NCBI GenBank assembly: GCA_963693305.1
Contig: OY855905.1
Span: 33,620,750-33,684,749 of the forward strand
Source: Meandrina meandrites
Taxonomy: Eukaryota; Cnidaria; Anthozoa; Scleractinia; Meandrinidae
Direction of reading: 5' to 3'
Length of the DNA: 64,000 bases
The notes under the pieces are model-generated. The model worked only from the letters and a program-made list of their open reading frames with translations, was not told the origin of the DNA and ran no database searches. The translations under genes and the position numbers were made by a program. Shown here one piece after another: positions 44,641 through 56,458 of this stretch (positions within the stretch are counted from its first letter, which is position 1; every line of letters starts with the position of its first letter).

Positions 44641-45757
44641 GAACAAGGCTACATTCTTATTGTAAACCAAATCGTTGGTTAGTGACCGAAAGTCTCTACT
44701 GTCTTCCTTTGCTTATTGCCATTGTCAGTTACTTCAATTAGTTCTTTCCATCGGTAAGTAGTGTTTTACCTTTCTTTTTTCCGCGTTTACAGTGATATGT
44801 TAACGTTTCTTGCTTAGTTCTTATTAACCGAGCAGTAGGTCTGTATGGCAGAATCGTCCGAGGTCAAGGTTCTCCCATACAGACCGACTAAGCTCGGTAA
44901 ATAAGATGATCATTTTTCTTGGCTTGAAAATCCAATGAAGGCGTTGGTAAATTGGAACTCCACTTATAGTTGCCTAACCTTCCTGGTGTGGCTACGGACG
45001 AGTAGGAAAGAGGTGGTCAAAAACTTGAAAATGTCGAGCCGACGTTTTCAAGCTGTGACAGTGTTACTTGGAGGAAAATTGCTCAGTAAAAAACATTGAT
45101 TATGGTTTTGCACATCTTAGAGAGTGAATTTATGCCTTTTGGCGTTTAAAGGTTATTTTGTTAATCAGTGAGTGTAGCGTTATAAACGTAGCACAATTTA
45201 CATATAAACTAAGAAGACCTCTCGTGATACTGCTCCAACATGCACGACCTGATACGAGTCGTGAATAGCATCAGTCCACCCGTATGACTCGTACGAGTCG
45301 TACGAGTCGTACGGGTGTGAAACAACGGGTTTACAAGTCGTGCAGTTGGTAAGTGCATAGCATTAGTGAGACTTGGGGTGTATTATAAGTGATAAAGTGA
45401 GAGAGCCGAAACACGCAAACACAATGTATATTCAGGAGTATATTGTTCGTTTTTAAACCGCGAGAGCCCAAATGCGCTAAACACATTGTATAGTTCTTTG
45501 TTCGCTCTTGTTTTGATGCTGCCATCCCTAGCTACAGTCACAATATTGAATAAATTATAGTCAAAACCAATGCAGCGTTTCTCCGAAGGACGAAGTAGTG
45601 AACTGATTATGAAAATTCTCAAAAATTGATTAAATTTCATTTCATTTCAGAAAATATGTAATTATATAAAATATAGCCGTGTTCTATGTAGTTTTTGTTT
45701 TCAGTATTCTTATCTGTTCTGTTTTGCTTTTTCTTTTCTGCAGCAAAACAGACAAGC

Positions 45758-48700
45758 ATGCGTCGCATGATCAGTGTGAGCTGGCAACAGTTGTTATTCA
45801 TTACAGCCATAATGGGACTGATCGTCTACGTTCTCAAGAAGAATGAATGCAGCCATTCTGGTATGAAGTGTGTCTAAAGGAACTGTATCACACCAAATTG
45901 AGAGAAATACTAGAAAAATAGCCATGTTAAATGAAGCAGTAGAACCCCGCTAACTCGAACTCCCAAAGGAAATAATTCGAGTTAGCGGGAGTTCGAGTTA
46001 GCGGGGTTGGTGTTGAATTTCAAAATAAGGTTCTGTATTCATTCAACAATGTTTTCAATTCCGTAAGAGTCTGTTGCTAAAAGCATGAAGTTTGGGAATT
46101 TTATTTTGTCATTTTGCTATCAATGAACATTTACATTTAGACACGTGCACCGGAGTGACACTTTGAGGTTTCCCGAGCAACATTCTTTAATTATAGTTCG
46201 AGTTATCGCGGTAAATTTGAGCCAAGGCAAAGCTAAATTAGTTCGAGTTAACCGAGTTCGAGTTAGCGAGGTTCTACTGTACTTGAAAATCCAATTAAGG
46301 TGTTGGCATTAATTGGAAAGAAGTGGTCTAAAGCTTGAAAACGTTGGGCCGTCGTTTTCAAGTTTGACAGGAAAATCACTATGACAATTGATTGTGGTTA
46401 GAAAACATCTTTCTTTTTTTTGTCGTTTAAAGGTTATTTCACTGATCAGTGAGTGCACAACATAAAATTGTAGCATAATTTACACAAGAACTTAGAAGAG
46501 CTCCCGTGCAGCCCCTTCAATAAAGCAGACTAAACTCAGCCGTGACACTGACTTTAAGATACACTACGGCGAGGCGCTACTACGGCTACAGGAAGTAAAA
46601 TTTCACACAAGATAAGACACTGCGCATGTCAGTCGGTCGAGTCCGGCCGTAGCGCGAAATCTGACTACCTGAGCTAGGAGGTTTTACCGTAGTGGCTAGT
46701 ACGTGGGTTTAATTTGCTGCTCTGTCCTTTTTCTACGAATTTCTCAGCAGTTTCAGAGTTCCAACGCAAAATGTATCCTTTGAAGTCAACTTCAGTCGCA
46801 TATTTGTTGAGTTTGTCGCTCATACGCTTGTAAATTTTCAATTGAATTCGTTTGATGAAAGTGTCGGCATGGCGAAGATAAACATTCTTGTTCAGCGCGA
46901 GTTGTTTAAAGTTAAAAGCTTGCTTTGAGAGTTCAGTGAAGATGCACTATATCTGGATAAGTATCCGATAATATTTTGCTTCTGTGAGTGCTGGTATCTT
47001 TTAGCTTTTAACTAGATATTCTTTGAGATATTCGTCTCTTCATTAATCAAATTCTGAAATTTTTATCGTTTTAGAAAGTGTATAGCATAAGCTTTCGTTC
47101 AGAACTAATCTGTTGGACCTACCAAAGCAAACAATAACAATCTCTCTTTAAGCGAGGCCATTCGGCTGTAAGAAACTAAATAAAAGTGACCTTCTATTCC
47201 TTAGACTGTGCTTCTTTGTAGTTTGTTTTGCTTCTTACACTAAATTTGGCAGAGTGCGGAGACGTACTCTTCCCCAGACCTTTCCGGTCATGGTAGCCGT
47301 AGTAGCGCCTCGCCGTAGTGTATCTTAATTAAAGTCCCTGAAAGAGCAAAGTTCTAACGTAAAAGTAAATTTTAAGTAGTCAGTATGAAACGATAATTTA
47401 TTCAAGTAGGTATACATTACCATTTTGTTTCCCCCTCAGACCTCCAAGATAAAAAAGTGAACCTGGATTTGAAATTTGCGAGCCGCGAAGGACCCCCAAC
47501 AAAACCATCACTGAGCTATGCAGGCTAGGGTTACGTTTCATGGTCTGACACGGTCCCATTGCACCGTTGTCAAGAAAATTGACTCTGAGCCATGAGGCAG
47601 TCCTATGCAGTTTTAAAACAAAGATCATCGATCCGGCAAGCAAATTTCTTTAGCCAGTGAACAAACTACGCAACGATATCTCGCAAAAAAAGGCACAATA
47701 GACATTTTTCCTTATTTTGCTGTATCTTTCTAGTTTCCTCTTTACATTCACAAGATAAAAACGTGAATCGGGATTCAAATAGGGATGATGAATCAGAAAG
47801 ATGGGACAAATTCCATTATTCAGGTAAGGGTTTCATTTATGTTTAGAATTTAGCAGAGACACGCACTAATTGCTTTCACTGATGCTGCACAAGTTACATG
47901 ATAGCACAGACAAACTGCAAGCTCAAAAAACGAGATAAATATATTATTATACAATATTATTATATTATACATTATTATATTGTTTTATTTAATGAGATAA
48001 CTGACAGACCTACTCCAAGTTCACAGTAAATCCTATATGCAACAATTTTTATTGTCGATCACCTTTAGAAAAAGACATGGAAGAAAAATACGAAAGCGTT
48101 GATACGCTGTTGCTGTTTGTCGGTTATCCAAGAAGCCGCCACACTCTGCTGGCATCTCTTCTCGATGCACATCCCCACATGGTGCTCGCCAATGAAAAAA
48201 ATCTGTTCTATCGCCTGAAGCGTGGAGAGGAATATGAAAGGAAAGAAATGTTTGACATGTTAGTGAAAAGCTCAAAAGGTTTTCTTGAACATGGAGGGAA
48301 AGGCATGGTCTTGAATGGAACCCTTGAAAACGCGTCACATTTTGGATTCTGGATGGAAGGCTATTGGCAAGGGACTTACGACAAATACATTAAAGTAAGT
48401 AGAAAGGAAAAGAGTCTTAACAGAAAACAGTGTTTGAAAAAGTGTTCCTCCACAAACACCTGACTGAGAGACGTTACAGCTCTTTTCAACATTTCCTGAG
48501 TGACGATATACTTACGATATACTTAGACCACAATAACACACATTTTATTATATGGCAAGGTAGTCTTGTGGTAAATGCGAGAGTTGTGATTGGTTCTTTC
48601 TTGGCCGGGATTTTGCCATACGCACCGTTCTCATGGAAATGGTCATAAGCCGTGTATTCATTTTTTCGAAAGCCGACAAATTCAAAATTTGCAGCTAAAA

Positions 48701-50230
48701 TGAGTGCCATACAGAGGCAAAGGGTAACTCGGAACTGGCCTATTCTTCTTTTGTTTTCTTACAACTACCCAGGTAATTGGCGACAAGACAGCTTGGTATA
48801 CATCATCTACATTTAGGCACATGACCAATGATGAAATCACACGGTTGGTGGATAATATTGAAAAGAAATATCGAGTCAAGGTGAAGTTTATCCACATAAT
48901 AAGGAATCCATTCGACATCATCTCAACAATAACCTTGAGGAATACCAAGCAGCAGGGAGGCAGGTTTGCTGACCATACAGAAAAAGTAAGAAAAATTTTG
49001 TGTATGCTGGGAGAGTCTTGTCAGTTTTGCCATCTTGTGAGTTACGAACCTAAAGAGTGTTTTCACTCACGTGACCAGCGGCCATATTGGTTTTCTAAAA
49101 CAAGAGACGATTTTTGCACAAAAATAGAGTTTAATTCCCGGAGGAATGGCTTGGTACACCAATATGACCGCCGTTTCTTTGTTTTGGAACACCAATATCG
49201 CTGACGTGACGTCATGTGAAAACGCTCCATACTGCACAGGGCTAAGGAAATACTTAGTTATCGAAGAACCTGCTCGCTCAAAAGTTCAGAGTATATCTTG
49301 TTACCTTCAATTTCATAATTATTGTTTTACAGTAATAATGTATACAGTGTTTTTGACGAGACACTCCCCACCAACAGAAGAAAAAAAAACAGAGAAATTT
49401 AATTTAAAATTGATGGGAAAAGAAACGACTGCTTGGAGTCTAGTCGGACTATTAGTTGGGAACCATGAACACATTTTTATTTCCCATTGTTCGACTTCCT
49501 GAGAGTTAGACCTTCGTGCTCCGAATCTAATAATTGTTTTATTATACATTGTTTTAAAGAAAATAACGACAAACGCACTGTTAAAGAAGCGAATCGGCCA
49601 GCCATGTTTTTACTTCGCTGGGTGCAAGATACCACTCAACTAGCAGATTAGTGAATAATCAATCTGTAGGTTGCGCTAATTCCCAGAATTAACCGTGGAC
49701 TCTTAACCAATGAGAAGACAGATAGTTACTAAAACACTCGATATTGTTCTTTGCTGAAATTCCAGTCCTCTGTTTACTCGGCACTTTTTCAAACACCTGC
49801 AATGAGTGGGTGAGTGGTGAGTGGGCCGTCATAACTCCTAGTGCGGTATAATTAGTTCAATCTCTGTGTAATCTTGGAAAATCTTGGATTATTTCCTCAG
49901 GTTGATGATCCAGAACTACTACAGAAAAGTATTACGAGGTTTAGCTACTGGGCTGAAGGAAGCGCAATCGCCAGAAAGATTCTTGGAGACAAATTACTGG
50001 ACGTGAATGGCCTGGAGCTCGTGCAGAAACCAGTGGAAACCATGTCAAAGATCTGTCAGTTTATTGGAATCACGTGTTCTGAAAACTTTCTTCAGGCATG
50101 TGCGAAGGTGGTTGATCCAAAGCCGTCCATAACAAGACATTATGTGCTGTGGTCTCAAATACACTTGGATCGAGTTTATTCGCTGATAGATCGGCATTCA
50201 TTCCTTGCTCAATACACATTTGAAGATTAG
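45758..50230 (+). CDS. Type II membrane sulfotransferase, copy A, five exons
   Basis: Exons: 45758-45860, 47734-47823, 48069-48394, 48773-48985 and 49901-50230. All have GT-AG borders and matching phases, giving 353 residues. Residues 11-27 (LLFITAIMGLIVYVLKK) form a signal anchor after a short cytoplasmic tail, so the enzyme should face the Golgi lumen. The PAPS-binding loop is FVGYPRSRHTLLASLLDAHP (G83 to about P100); His replaces a Thr of the usual PRSGTT pattern. The second PAPS site is FIHIIRNPFDIIST (RNP 217-219). The C-terminus has LVQKPVETMSKICQFIGI. The family transfers sulfate from PAPS to carbohydrate or protein; the acceptor here is unknown. The first exon may have 5' UTR from the acceptor at 45743. 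Exon 2 differs from the copy B exon (see 47440). Confidence 0.8.
45937..46279. mobile_element. MITE with CAGTAGAACCCCGCTAACTC ends
   Basis: The ends CAGTAGAACCCCGCTAACTC and GAGTTAGCGAGGTTCTACTG are inverted. A hairpin of GTTAGCGGGAGTTCGAGTTA type lies at the left end. The end sequence resembles pogo/Tigger-type Tc1-mariner elements. The corresponding intron of copy B lacks it. Confidence 0.7.
46558..47324. mobile_element. TTAA-flanked MITE, GATACACTACGGCGAGG family, copy 2
   Basis: TTAA lies at 46554-46557 and 47325-47328. The ends are perfect inverted repeats (GATACACTACGGCGAGGCGC and complement). It is inverted with respect to copy 1 (37304-38082). The matching place in copy B (TTAA at 57225-57228) is empty, so it inserted after the gene duplication. 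Confidence 0.9.
47440..47532 (+). pseudogene. Decayed former exon 2 of sulfotransferase copy A
   Basis: After an acceptor at 47439, the first ~45 bases are almost the same as exon 2 of copy B (CAAGATAAAAAAGTGAACCT). Sequence then diverges at GCGAGCCGCGAAGG, the donor is lost and the frame meets TAG near 47530. The working gene appears to use 47734-47823 in its place, whose middle (ACAAGATAAAAACGTGAATC) is a weak relative. Confidence 0.55.
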
Positions 50231-50289
50231 AAATCAGTTTAGTTAATGAAGAAGAAATTCCCTCGCTAGGCAAATGTGTTTTAAGTATG

Positions 50290-50450
50290 GGTAATCAAAT
50301 GGTGACGGGTGAAATAAGGAAATAATTTCACGCTCGTTTTGTCAAAATTCTAATAATTTCCCGAGCCTTCAGGCGAGGGAAATTATTAGAATTTTGACAA
50401 AATGCAAGTGAAAGTATTTCCTAATTTTACGAGTTTACCATTTGGTTACC
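50290..50450. repeat. Foldback beside sulfotransferase copy A
   Basis: CAAAATTCTAATAATTTCCC and GGGAAATTATTAGAATTTTG pair around a GAGCCTTCAGGCGAG loop. Outer arms AAATGGT...GAAATA also pair. Confidence 0.8.
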
Positions 50451-50530
50451 TTTTAATATCATGGGTGACAAATTACGCGCCTACAATCGTAGTTTTGTAA
50501 CTTGTTTATTGTATCGTCATGACGGAAGGG

Positions 50531-52807
50531 TGTTGAGGCCTCAAATGTAATAAATGTCCCTAAATGTAATAAAGGTCCTAAGTGTAATAACTTTTGGTCC
50601 TAAATGTAATAAAGGTCCTAAGTGTAATAACTTTTGGTCCTAAATGTAATAAAGGTCCTAAGTGTAATAACTTTTGGTCCTAAATGTAATAAAGGTCCTA
50701 AGTGTGATAACTTTCGACTCTAAATGAAACAAAGGTCTACCTCGAGTATAATAATAGCAATTAGCTTCGGCTCAACATGAAGTCATTGTGATAAATATAT
50801 AAGATTTAACTGTTTGGCCTTTTTGCACTTTTTTATTCAAAGGCAAGAAAGCTCAAGATGTACTTCGGTGATCCCGATCAGAATGTACCAAATATAAAAT
50901 AGTCAGAATCCAATAAAATGGAAGGCTTTCAGCCACGTCTTATTCGCCAGTGCCCAACAACAACAGTAGTTACTCAGTGTAAAACAAAAGTAGTACATTT
51001 GACCAATGTCAATTTAATGCTCGATCATATTAATATTCTAAGTCTACAATTTATAGTCTATTTACTGAGTATGCAAGGATTCAAAGTAATGCGGCAACTA
51101 CGTATTGATTTATCTTGAATTAATGGGAGTAACAAGAACTATAAGTACATAAAGGAAACAACTAATTACTATCAGTATTTAAACCAAAAAGAAACGGACG
51201 GGAGTTTGAAGATCGAGCAAACACGCCTCTCTGATTTCTTATCTAAACATAAAAACAAAACTTGACCTAAAACGATCGTCTTTTTATCACTTTTTGCCTT
51301 GCCCTTTCCACCATCTATTGGTGACAAACATCCAAGATCCAGTTCCTGTAAACAGTAGCTCTACCCACGCGTTGATCCATTTCGGAGTTGCTATTATTTA
51401 TTTAAGAGCAGAAACTCATAAAGAGTTGAAACGTATAACGCACGTTCACAGCGTTCGAACATTCAGTTTGCCAAGTACCATATTTGGAAACACAAGGAGC
51501 TTGTACGCGAATGATTTACACACGTAACGACACACGCAAGAAAATTTTCGCTTTTGCGGTAAGTCACTTGAATTCGGACCTAAACGCCGTGAATTACTCA
51601 CAGAAACTAAAGAAATTCATCAAGAGTATCCAAGTGAAGTTCTCCGGACCATTAAATGACGATGAAACAGAGGAATTTAACCAAATTTTAACCAAACAAG
51701 ATTACGCCATTTAGCGCGAGCTAGCGCGCGCTGTGAATTTAATCCAAATATTGCAATTTTGATTGGTTGATTTTTTTCTCGTGGTTTTCCAAATATGGTA
51801 CTTATTGGAAACGAATGTTCAAACGCTTTGTACAATGCGAATCATAGGGAGTTACACGTTTCAACCCTTATGGGTTTCTGTTAAGAGTCAATAAAAGTCC
51901 GCATCTTGGGCCAAATTCTCTGCATAACTTGCGCATGCTATTGTAGCCATTACGTGCAGTGACCCGATGGTTGTAACTGTCTTATGAAACCCGACAGATA
52001 TAATGACTTGTAAGTCGTATAAGGCGATCACCAAGCTGACAAAGGGAACTATATAGGTAGTGATAACACTAAATTCAGTTCCAGTTAATGCAAAGTCTAT
52101 TATCTTATCTGATACTTCATTTGGAAGTTGAAAGTGCGCTTTATCAGGGTCTGGAAGGGGGGGGGGGGGGGGGGGGGGGGGTCCCGATCCCGCATTTCCG
52201 CTTCTTTTTCACGCGATTCCCGCATCCCGAACTTTTTGTCATCGCTTTGCCGAATCCCGTTTTTCTTTCCTCAAAAATTCATTTAAAAAAGGACTAATTT
52301 TTGCTTAAGCTAATGAATTTAGGATGTAGATTTGCCCTTTTGGTTGTTATTTTGTTTTAGGCGTGTTGTGAGATTACTGCAACATGGAATTAGCTCTTCA
52401 TACCTCAGTACGATGAAAGAGCCCGATATGAAAGATAAATTAGAGCTTTATAAAGCGGACGCGGTCACCATTTAGCGGCTTCCAAATTGGCTATTCACCG
52501 TTATGTGTGGCTCAGTCAGTGACCTTATTGTATTTTAGGGCCAAAGGTTGTTACAATTGCAACCTTTATTACATTTAGGGCCAAAAGTTATTACACTTAG
52601 GACCTTTATTACATTTAGGACCAAAAGTTATTACACTTAGGAACTTTATTACATTTAGGACCAAAAGTTATTACACTTAGGACCTTTATTACATTTAGGA
52701 CCAAAAGTTATTACACTTAGGAACTTTATTACATTTAGGACCAAAAGTTATTACACTTAGGACCTTTATTACATTTAGGGACATTTATTACATTTGAGGC
52801 CTCAACA
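50531..52807. mobile_element. 2.3-kb element with 40-bp repeat arrays at both ends, TSD AGGG
   Basis: The ends are TGTTGAGGCCTCAAATGTAA and its complement, flanked by AGGG (50527-50530, 52808-52811). The left array has four 40-bp units starting TAAATGTAATAAAGGTCCTA at 50561, 50601, 50641 and 50681. The right array (52541-52795) has about six, inverted. The interior carries a CAGAAAC MITE and a 25-G tract (52157-52181). No transposase is recognised. Confidence 0.8.
51409..51880. mobile_element. CAGAAAC-ended MITE, second full copy, TSD TTAAGAG
   Basis: It begins CAGAAACTCATAAAGAGTTG and ends CCCTTATGGGTTTCTG. TTAAGAG lies at 51402-51408 and 51881-51887. It is the same family as 7717-8138. Confidence 0.85.
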
Positions 52808-53082
52808 AGGGGCAGGTAACGACGCCCGTGTAAAACGCTCAAATATCCGCTCAATGCCATTCATGTTATCGCTAAAAGTTTATAAAACGACCAAGAGGCC
52901 ACCATTAAGAGGCCACCATTAAATTCGTTATGCTGAAATGAAAGGAAATAAGGAAAATAAATTAGAATTTACTGGATTGAGTTTGGACAGAAATTTTTCA
53001 CTCGTGAAATAAACCTCTGTTGCATTACTTAGACAATTCTCTCTGTAAGTCGATGTATAATTTAATAATCATTAAATACACT

Positions 53083-53830
53083 GTAACACGGTTTTAAACC
53101 TTGCAATATACAATTTGCAGGTGTAAATCCGATCTATATAACTGTAAATTACAGACCATTGACACTGTATATGTTGCATTTGTTATGTTGTTTAAAGTCA
53201 AACTGGTTTGACAAATGTTAAACCAAGACGAAAATTAAACTACAATCTACAATTATTTTGAGAAAAGTTGTCGGAAAAAAGCGCAAAGGTGCATTAGACA
53301 ACACCGAAAGGTGGACTGGGCATTCACTGGAATTTTGCATATTGGCCTAGAGGAAAATAAATTTACAAGTTTGTATTTTTGCACCTGAAGAATTTGTTTT
53401 CCTCTCGGGAGGCCTTTACCTGTACTTTTATTGTCGCATATCATTGAATGAGTTATCAAAATTCTTCTAAAATCCAGCGTGGCTAAAAGTACCTTGTTTC
53501 CACATGGCTGAAGAGAAAGAAAAAGTGCAAATTTCGCGTTTGTTATCGTTATATCTCATAGACATTAGTATTCAACACGTGCAGTAGCTCTCTACTTCTA
53601 CCCAGACCACTTTTCGGTCTTGTCTCGTTACTTGTGCGCTTTTCTCTGACAACCTTTCCTCGAAATAGCTGTGTATGTGTTAACGCAATGGTTCTACAGG
53701 GTAACAGTTTAATTTTCCTTCCTTGTCTGCAGATACAAGCACAGAACTGCTTTTGATCTCAATAAACATACCACTTAGGCATCAGCAGGATCCGACTTGG
53801 CGTTCAGTATCCAGTGCAGTTTTCAGTAGA
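53083..53830. repeat. Upstream block of the sulfotransferase duplication, unit B
   Basis: It matches 38090-38890 (TAAATACACTGTAACACGGT; TGTCTGCAGATACAAGCACA; ACTTGGCGTTCAGTATCC). Directly after it (53828 on), AGAACAAGGTTACATTCTTA matches 44639 on, so unit B is contiguous where unit A is split. Confidence 0.7.
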
Positions 53831-53989
53831 ACAAGGTTACATTCTTATTGTAAACCAAATCGTTGCTTAGTTACCGGAAGTCTCTACTGTTTTCTATTGC
53901 TCATTGTCATTGGTTGCTTCAATAAGTTCTTTCCATCGTAAACAAATTTAATGCTTCACATCAAGATGAAGGCACGAGGGAGAAAGTTC

Positions 53990-54425
53990 ACTTAAAAGGA
54001 AACCTCCACTCTTACAACAAGTTGACGTTGAATTGTTGAAATGATGCCAAAATTTCAAATTTTACAGGTCATGATCAAGGGAGAAATAACATTTAATAAT
54101 GACAATAAATGGAAAAGTTTATGACTTTTAAATTTCCAGCGCGCCGCCATTTTGGATCCTTATGACGTGTTACTCCCGCTATTGTTTGAAAGCTTCCAAA
54201 CAATAGCGGCAACCTCGTCCCCAGGGTCCTCTCTGTATTTGACAATAGCGGGAGCCGTAACACGTCATTCAAATCCAAAATGGCGGCGCGCTGCAAAGCC
54301 ATAAACTTTTCCATTTATTGTTATTATTAAATGTTATTTCTCCCTTGTCTTGTATAATTTGAAAATTAGGAATTATTTCAAACAATTTAACGTCAACTTG
54401 TCCCAAGAGTGGAGGTTCCCTTTAA
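53990..54425. mobile_element. TTAA-ended foldback MITE
   Basis: Arms read GGAAACCTCCACTCTT ... CAAGTTGACGTTGAA and mirror TTTAACGTCAACTTG ... AAGAGTGGAGGTTCC. Inner parts pair as GCGCGCCGCCATTTTGGAT and ATCCAAAATGGCGGCGCGC forms with ACTCCCGCTATTGT near the centre. TTAA is present at both outer ends. Confidence 0.75.
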
Positions 54426-55680
54426 GATAGATAAGGACACATATCTGCGCGGCCATTGAAGTTGTCAATGTGACACAGCCGGAGATGTCTTTACTGTTTG
54501 CTATCGTTTATTAGTTAATGGCATCATTGCGTTCATTTGACTTCTTTCTCCACTTTCGAGGAAAATGTCTGTGAAAATAAAATAATAACTTAGTGTTGTT
54601 ACGCTCGGATAAATTTGAAAAGGAGTTTCGCCCCGAGAACGGATAAAATGTTTTCCGTCTATCGTTTTCATATCGTATTCAATGTTTTCACCGTCCACAC
54701 TAATCCGGATAAATTCGAAAACAAAACGCGGCATCGGCCCAAGATGAATAGCAGCGCATGCGTACATTATTTCCAGAGCCCACTCTAAATTCAAATTGGG
54801 GAATTTAATGGATAGCGTCGATCATCCATAAAACGTCTAAGGTGCGGGATTGCAGAAAAAAAGGTCTTGCTCATTTGCATCTCTTTAAATAACAAAAGAA
54901 TAACAAAACAGCGCATTTGTAATATGCCTCGTTCTTTTATTCACTGAATTAATTTTCCGCAATCCCGCACCTCACTCCATAAAAATTCGCGATAATCCAT
55001 AGATTTTAGAGCTATGCTCAGCTGAATATTTAAAGACAGCGCTCAATCCCAAAAAGAGAGTCGAAAATTCTCAGAATGCATTTGACTTCAGCGTTTTCGA
55101 AAAGTTCCTTTTTCCACCGTCCACACTGCACCATCTAGCCGGCGTTTTCAAATTTCAGTCCACTGTGGAGACTGTTTTCGGAAAGCTCCGTTTTCGGTGA
55201 CTAAAAACGCCGTTTCAATGTGGACATTAACAAGCCAGAGAAAAGTATACAGTTGAACAACTGTTATTCTTGTCGCTAATAGGCGCAGAACAAAGCAGAG
55301 ATGTGAACTTTGCATTCTTGAAAGAGGTATTTCCAATGTTGCTAGGAGATGTAACAGCTTCGTGTTTAATTAAATAAAAGCTGAATACTTAATTTGTATT
55401 GAACGACTGAAGAGGAAGGGGTCTAACAAGGTTTTACCTAGCACGCTAAGTAAGTAGAGTTTTACCTATCTTTTATATATATACTTTATATATTACAAAG
55501 TAATATATTATACATATATATTTATTATATAAACTACAGTGTGTTATAGGGATTTTGGCCACTGAGAAATGTCGTATCAGAACACATTTGTTCTGATATC
55601 ATATCAAACACACGTGTCCAGATATGACATTTGGAATATTCGCCTTTTGAAAGAATTGAGCTAAATTTATATAATAAATA
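54426..55680. other. Intergenic, no gene seen
   Basis: Small frames only. Two GTGCGGGATTGCAGAAAA / TTTCCGCAATCCCGCACCT segments (54841 and 54954) form an inverted pair of about 130 bp. A hairpin of TCAGAACACATTTGTTCTGA lies at about 55575-55595. Confidence 0.45.
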
Positions 55681-55845
55681 GAATAATACATGGGAGCTTG
55701 GAGATATGAAATTGATCTTCTCGTGTTCAATCTCGATATCTCACTCGTTCGCTGCGCTCACTCGTGAGATATCGAGTTGAACACTCGAAGATAAATTTCA
55801 TATCTCCGCGCGCCCATGTATTATTCTCTATATATCGTCAAGAGA
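55681..55845. repeat. Foldback with TCACTCGTTCGCTGCGCTCA core
   Basis: Left GGAGATATGAAATT ... ATCTCGATATCTCAC pairs with GTGAGATATCGAGT ... AATTTCATATCTCC. The core is shared with the CARF-intron foldback at 3945-4115. Confidence 0.8.
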
Positions 55846-56458
55846 TAACATCGATTTAAAAATATCTGATATTTTTTTAGTATAATAGAAAGTCTGATAA
55901 TATGAGATATTAGACAGATAATAGAAATGTGGTAACTAAACGATAATTGAAACCACTATGATATCGCGCCTTAGTGGGTTCTCCCATTCAGACCGACTAA
56001 GCTCAGTTAATCAGATGTTTATTTTGCTTGACTTAAACCATCCATGCCCAATATACACGACCTGATACGAGTCGCAAATGGCATCAGTCTACCCGTATGA
56101 CTCGTACGGGTCGTAAAACAATGGCTTTATATTATGAGTCGTTCAGTTGGTAAAGTGTATATAATTAGTATGACATTAGTGAGACTTTGGGTGTATTACA
56201 AGTGAGAAAGCGTGACAGCCAAAACATGCTAAACACAACGTATATTCGGTGTTCTAAAAGCGTGATGGCTCAGCACCCTCGACACAATGTATATATTCTT
56301 CGTACTAAAAGTATGACTGCGAAACACGCCAAACACGATGTATGTTCTTTGTTCTTAAAGCGCGACAGCCAGTTGAGTTTTGTTGTCAGTATTCTGATGT
56401 ATTCTGTTTTGACGCTGGGCTGATTTGCTTCCTCTTTTCTGCAGCAAAACAGACAAGC

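Noticed and set aside
8737..52181. Long G-runs as G-quadruplex regulatory sites
   Set aside because: They lie in repeats far from promoters, and run length in assemblies is unreliable.
50561..52795. CRISPR-like array of 40-bp repeats
   Set aside because: Units are contiguous without unique spacers, the organism is eukaryotic, and the arrays are inverted ends of a transposon.
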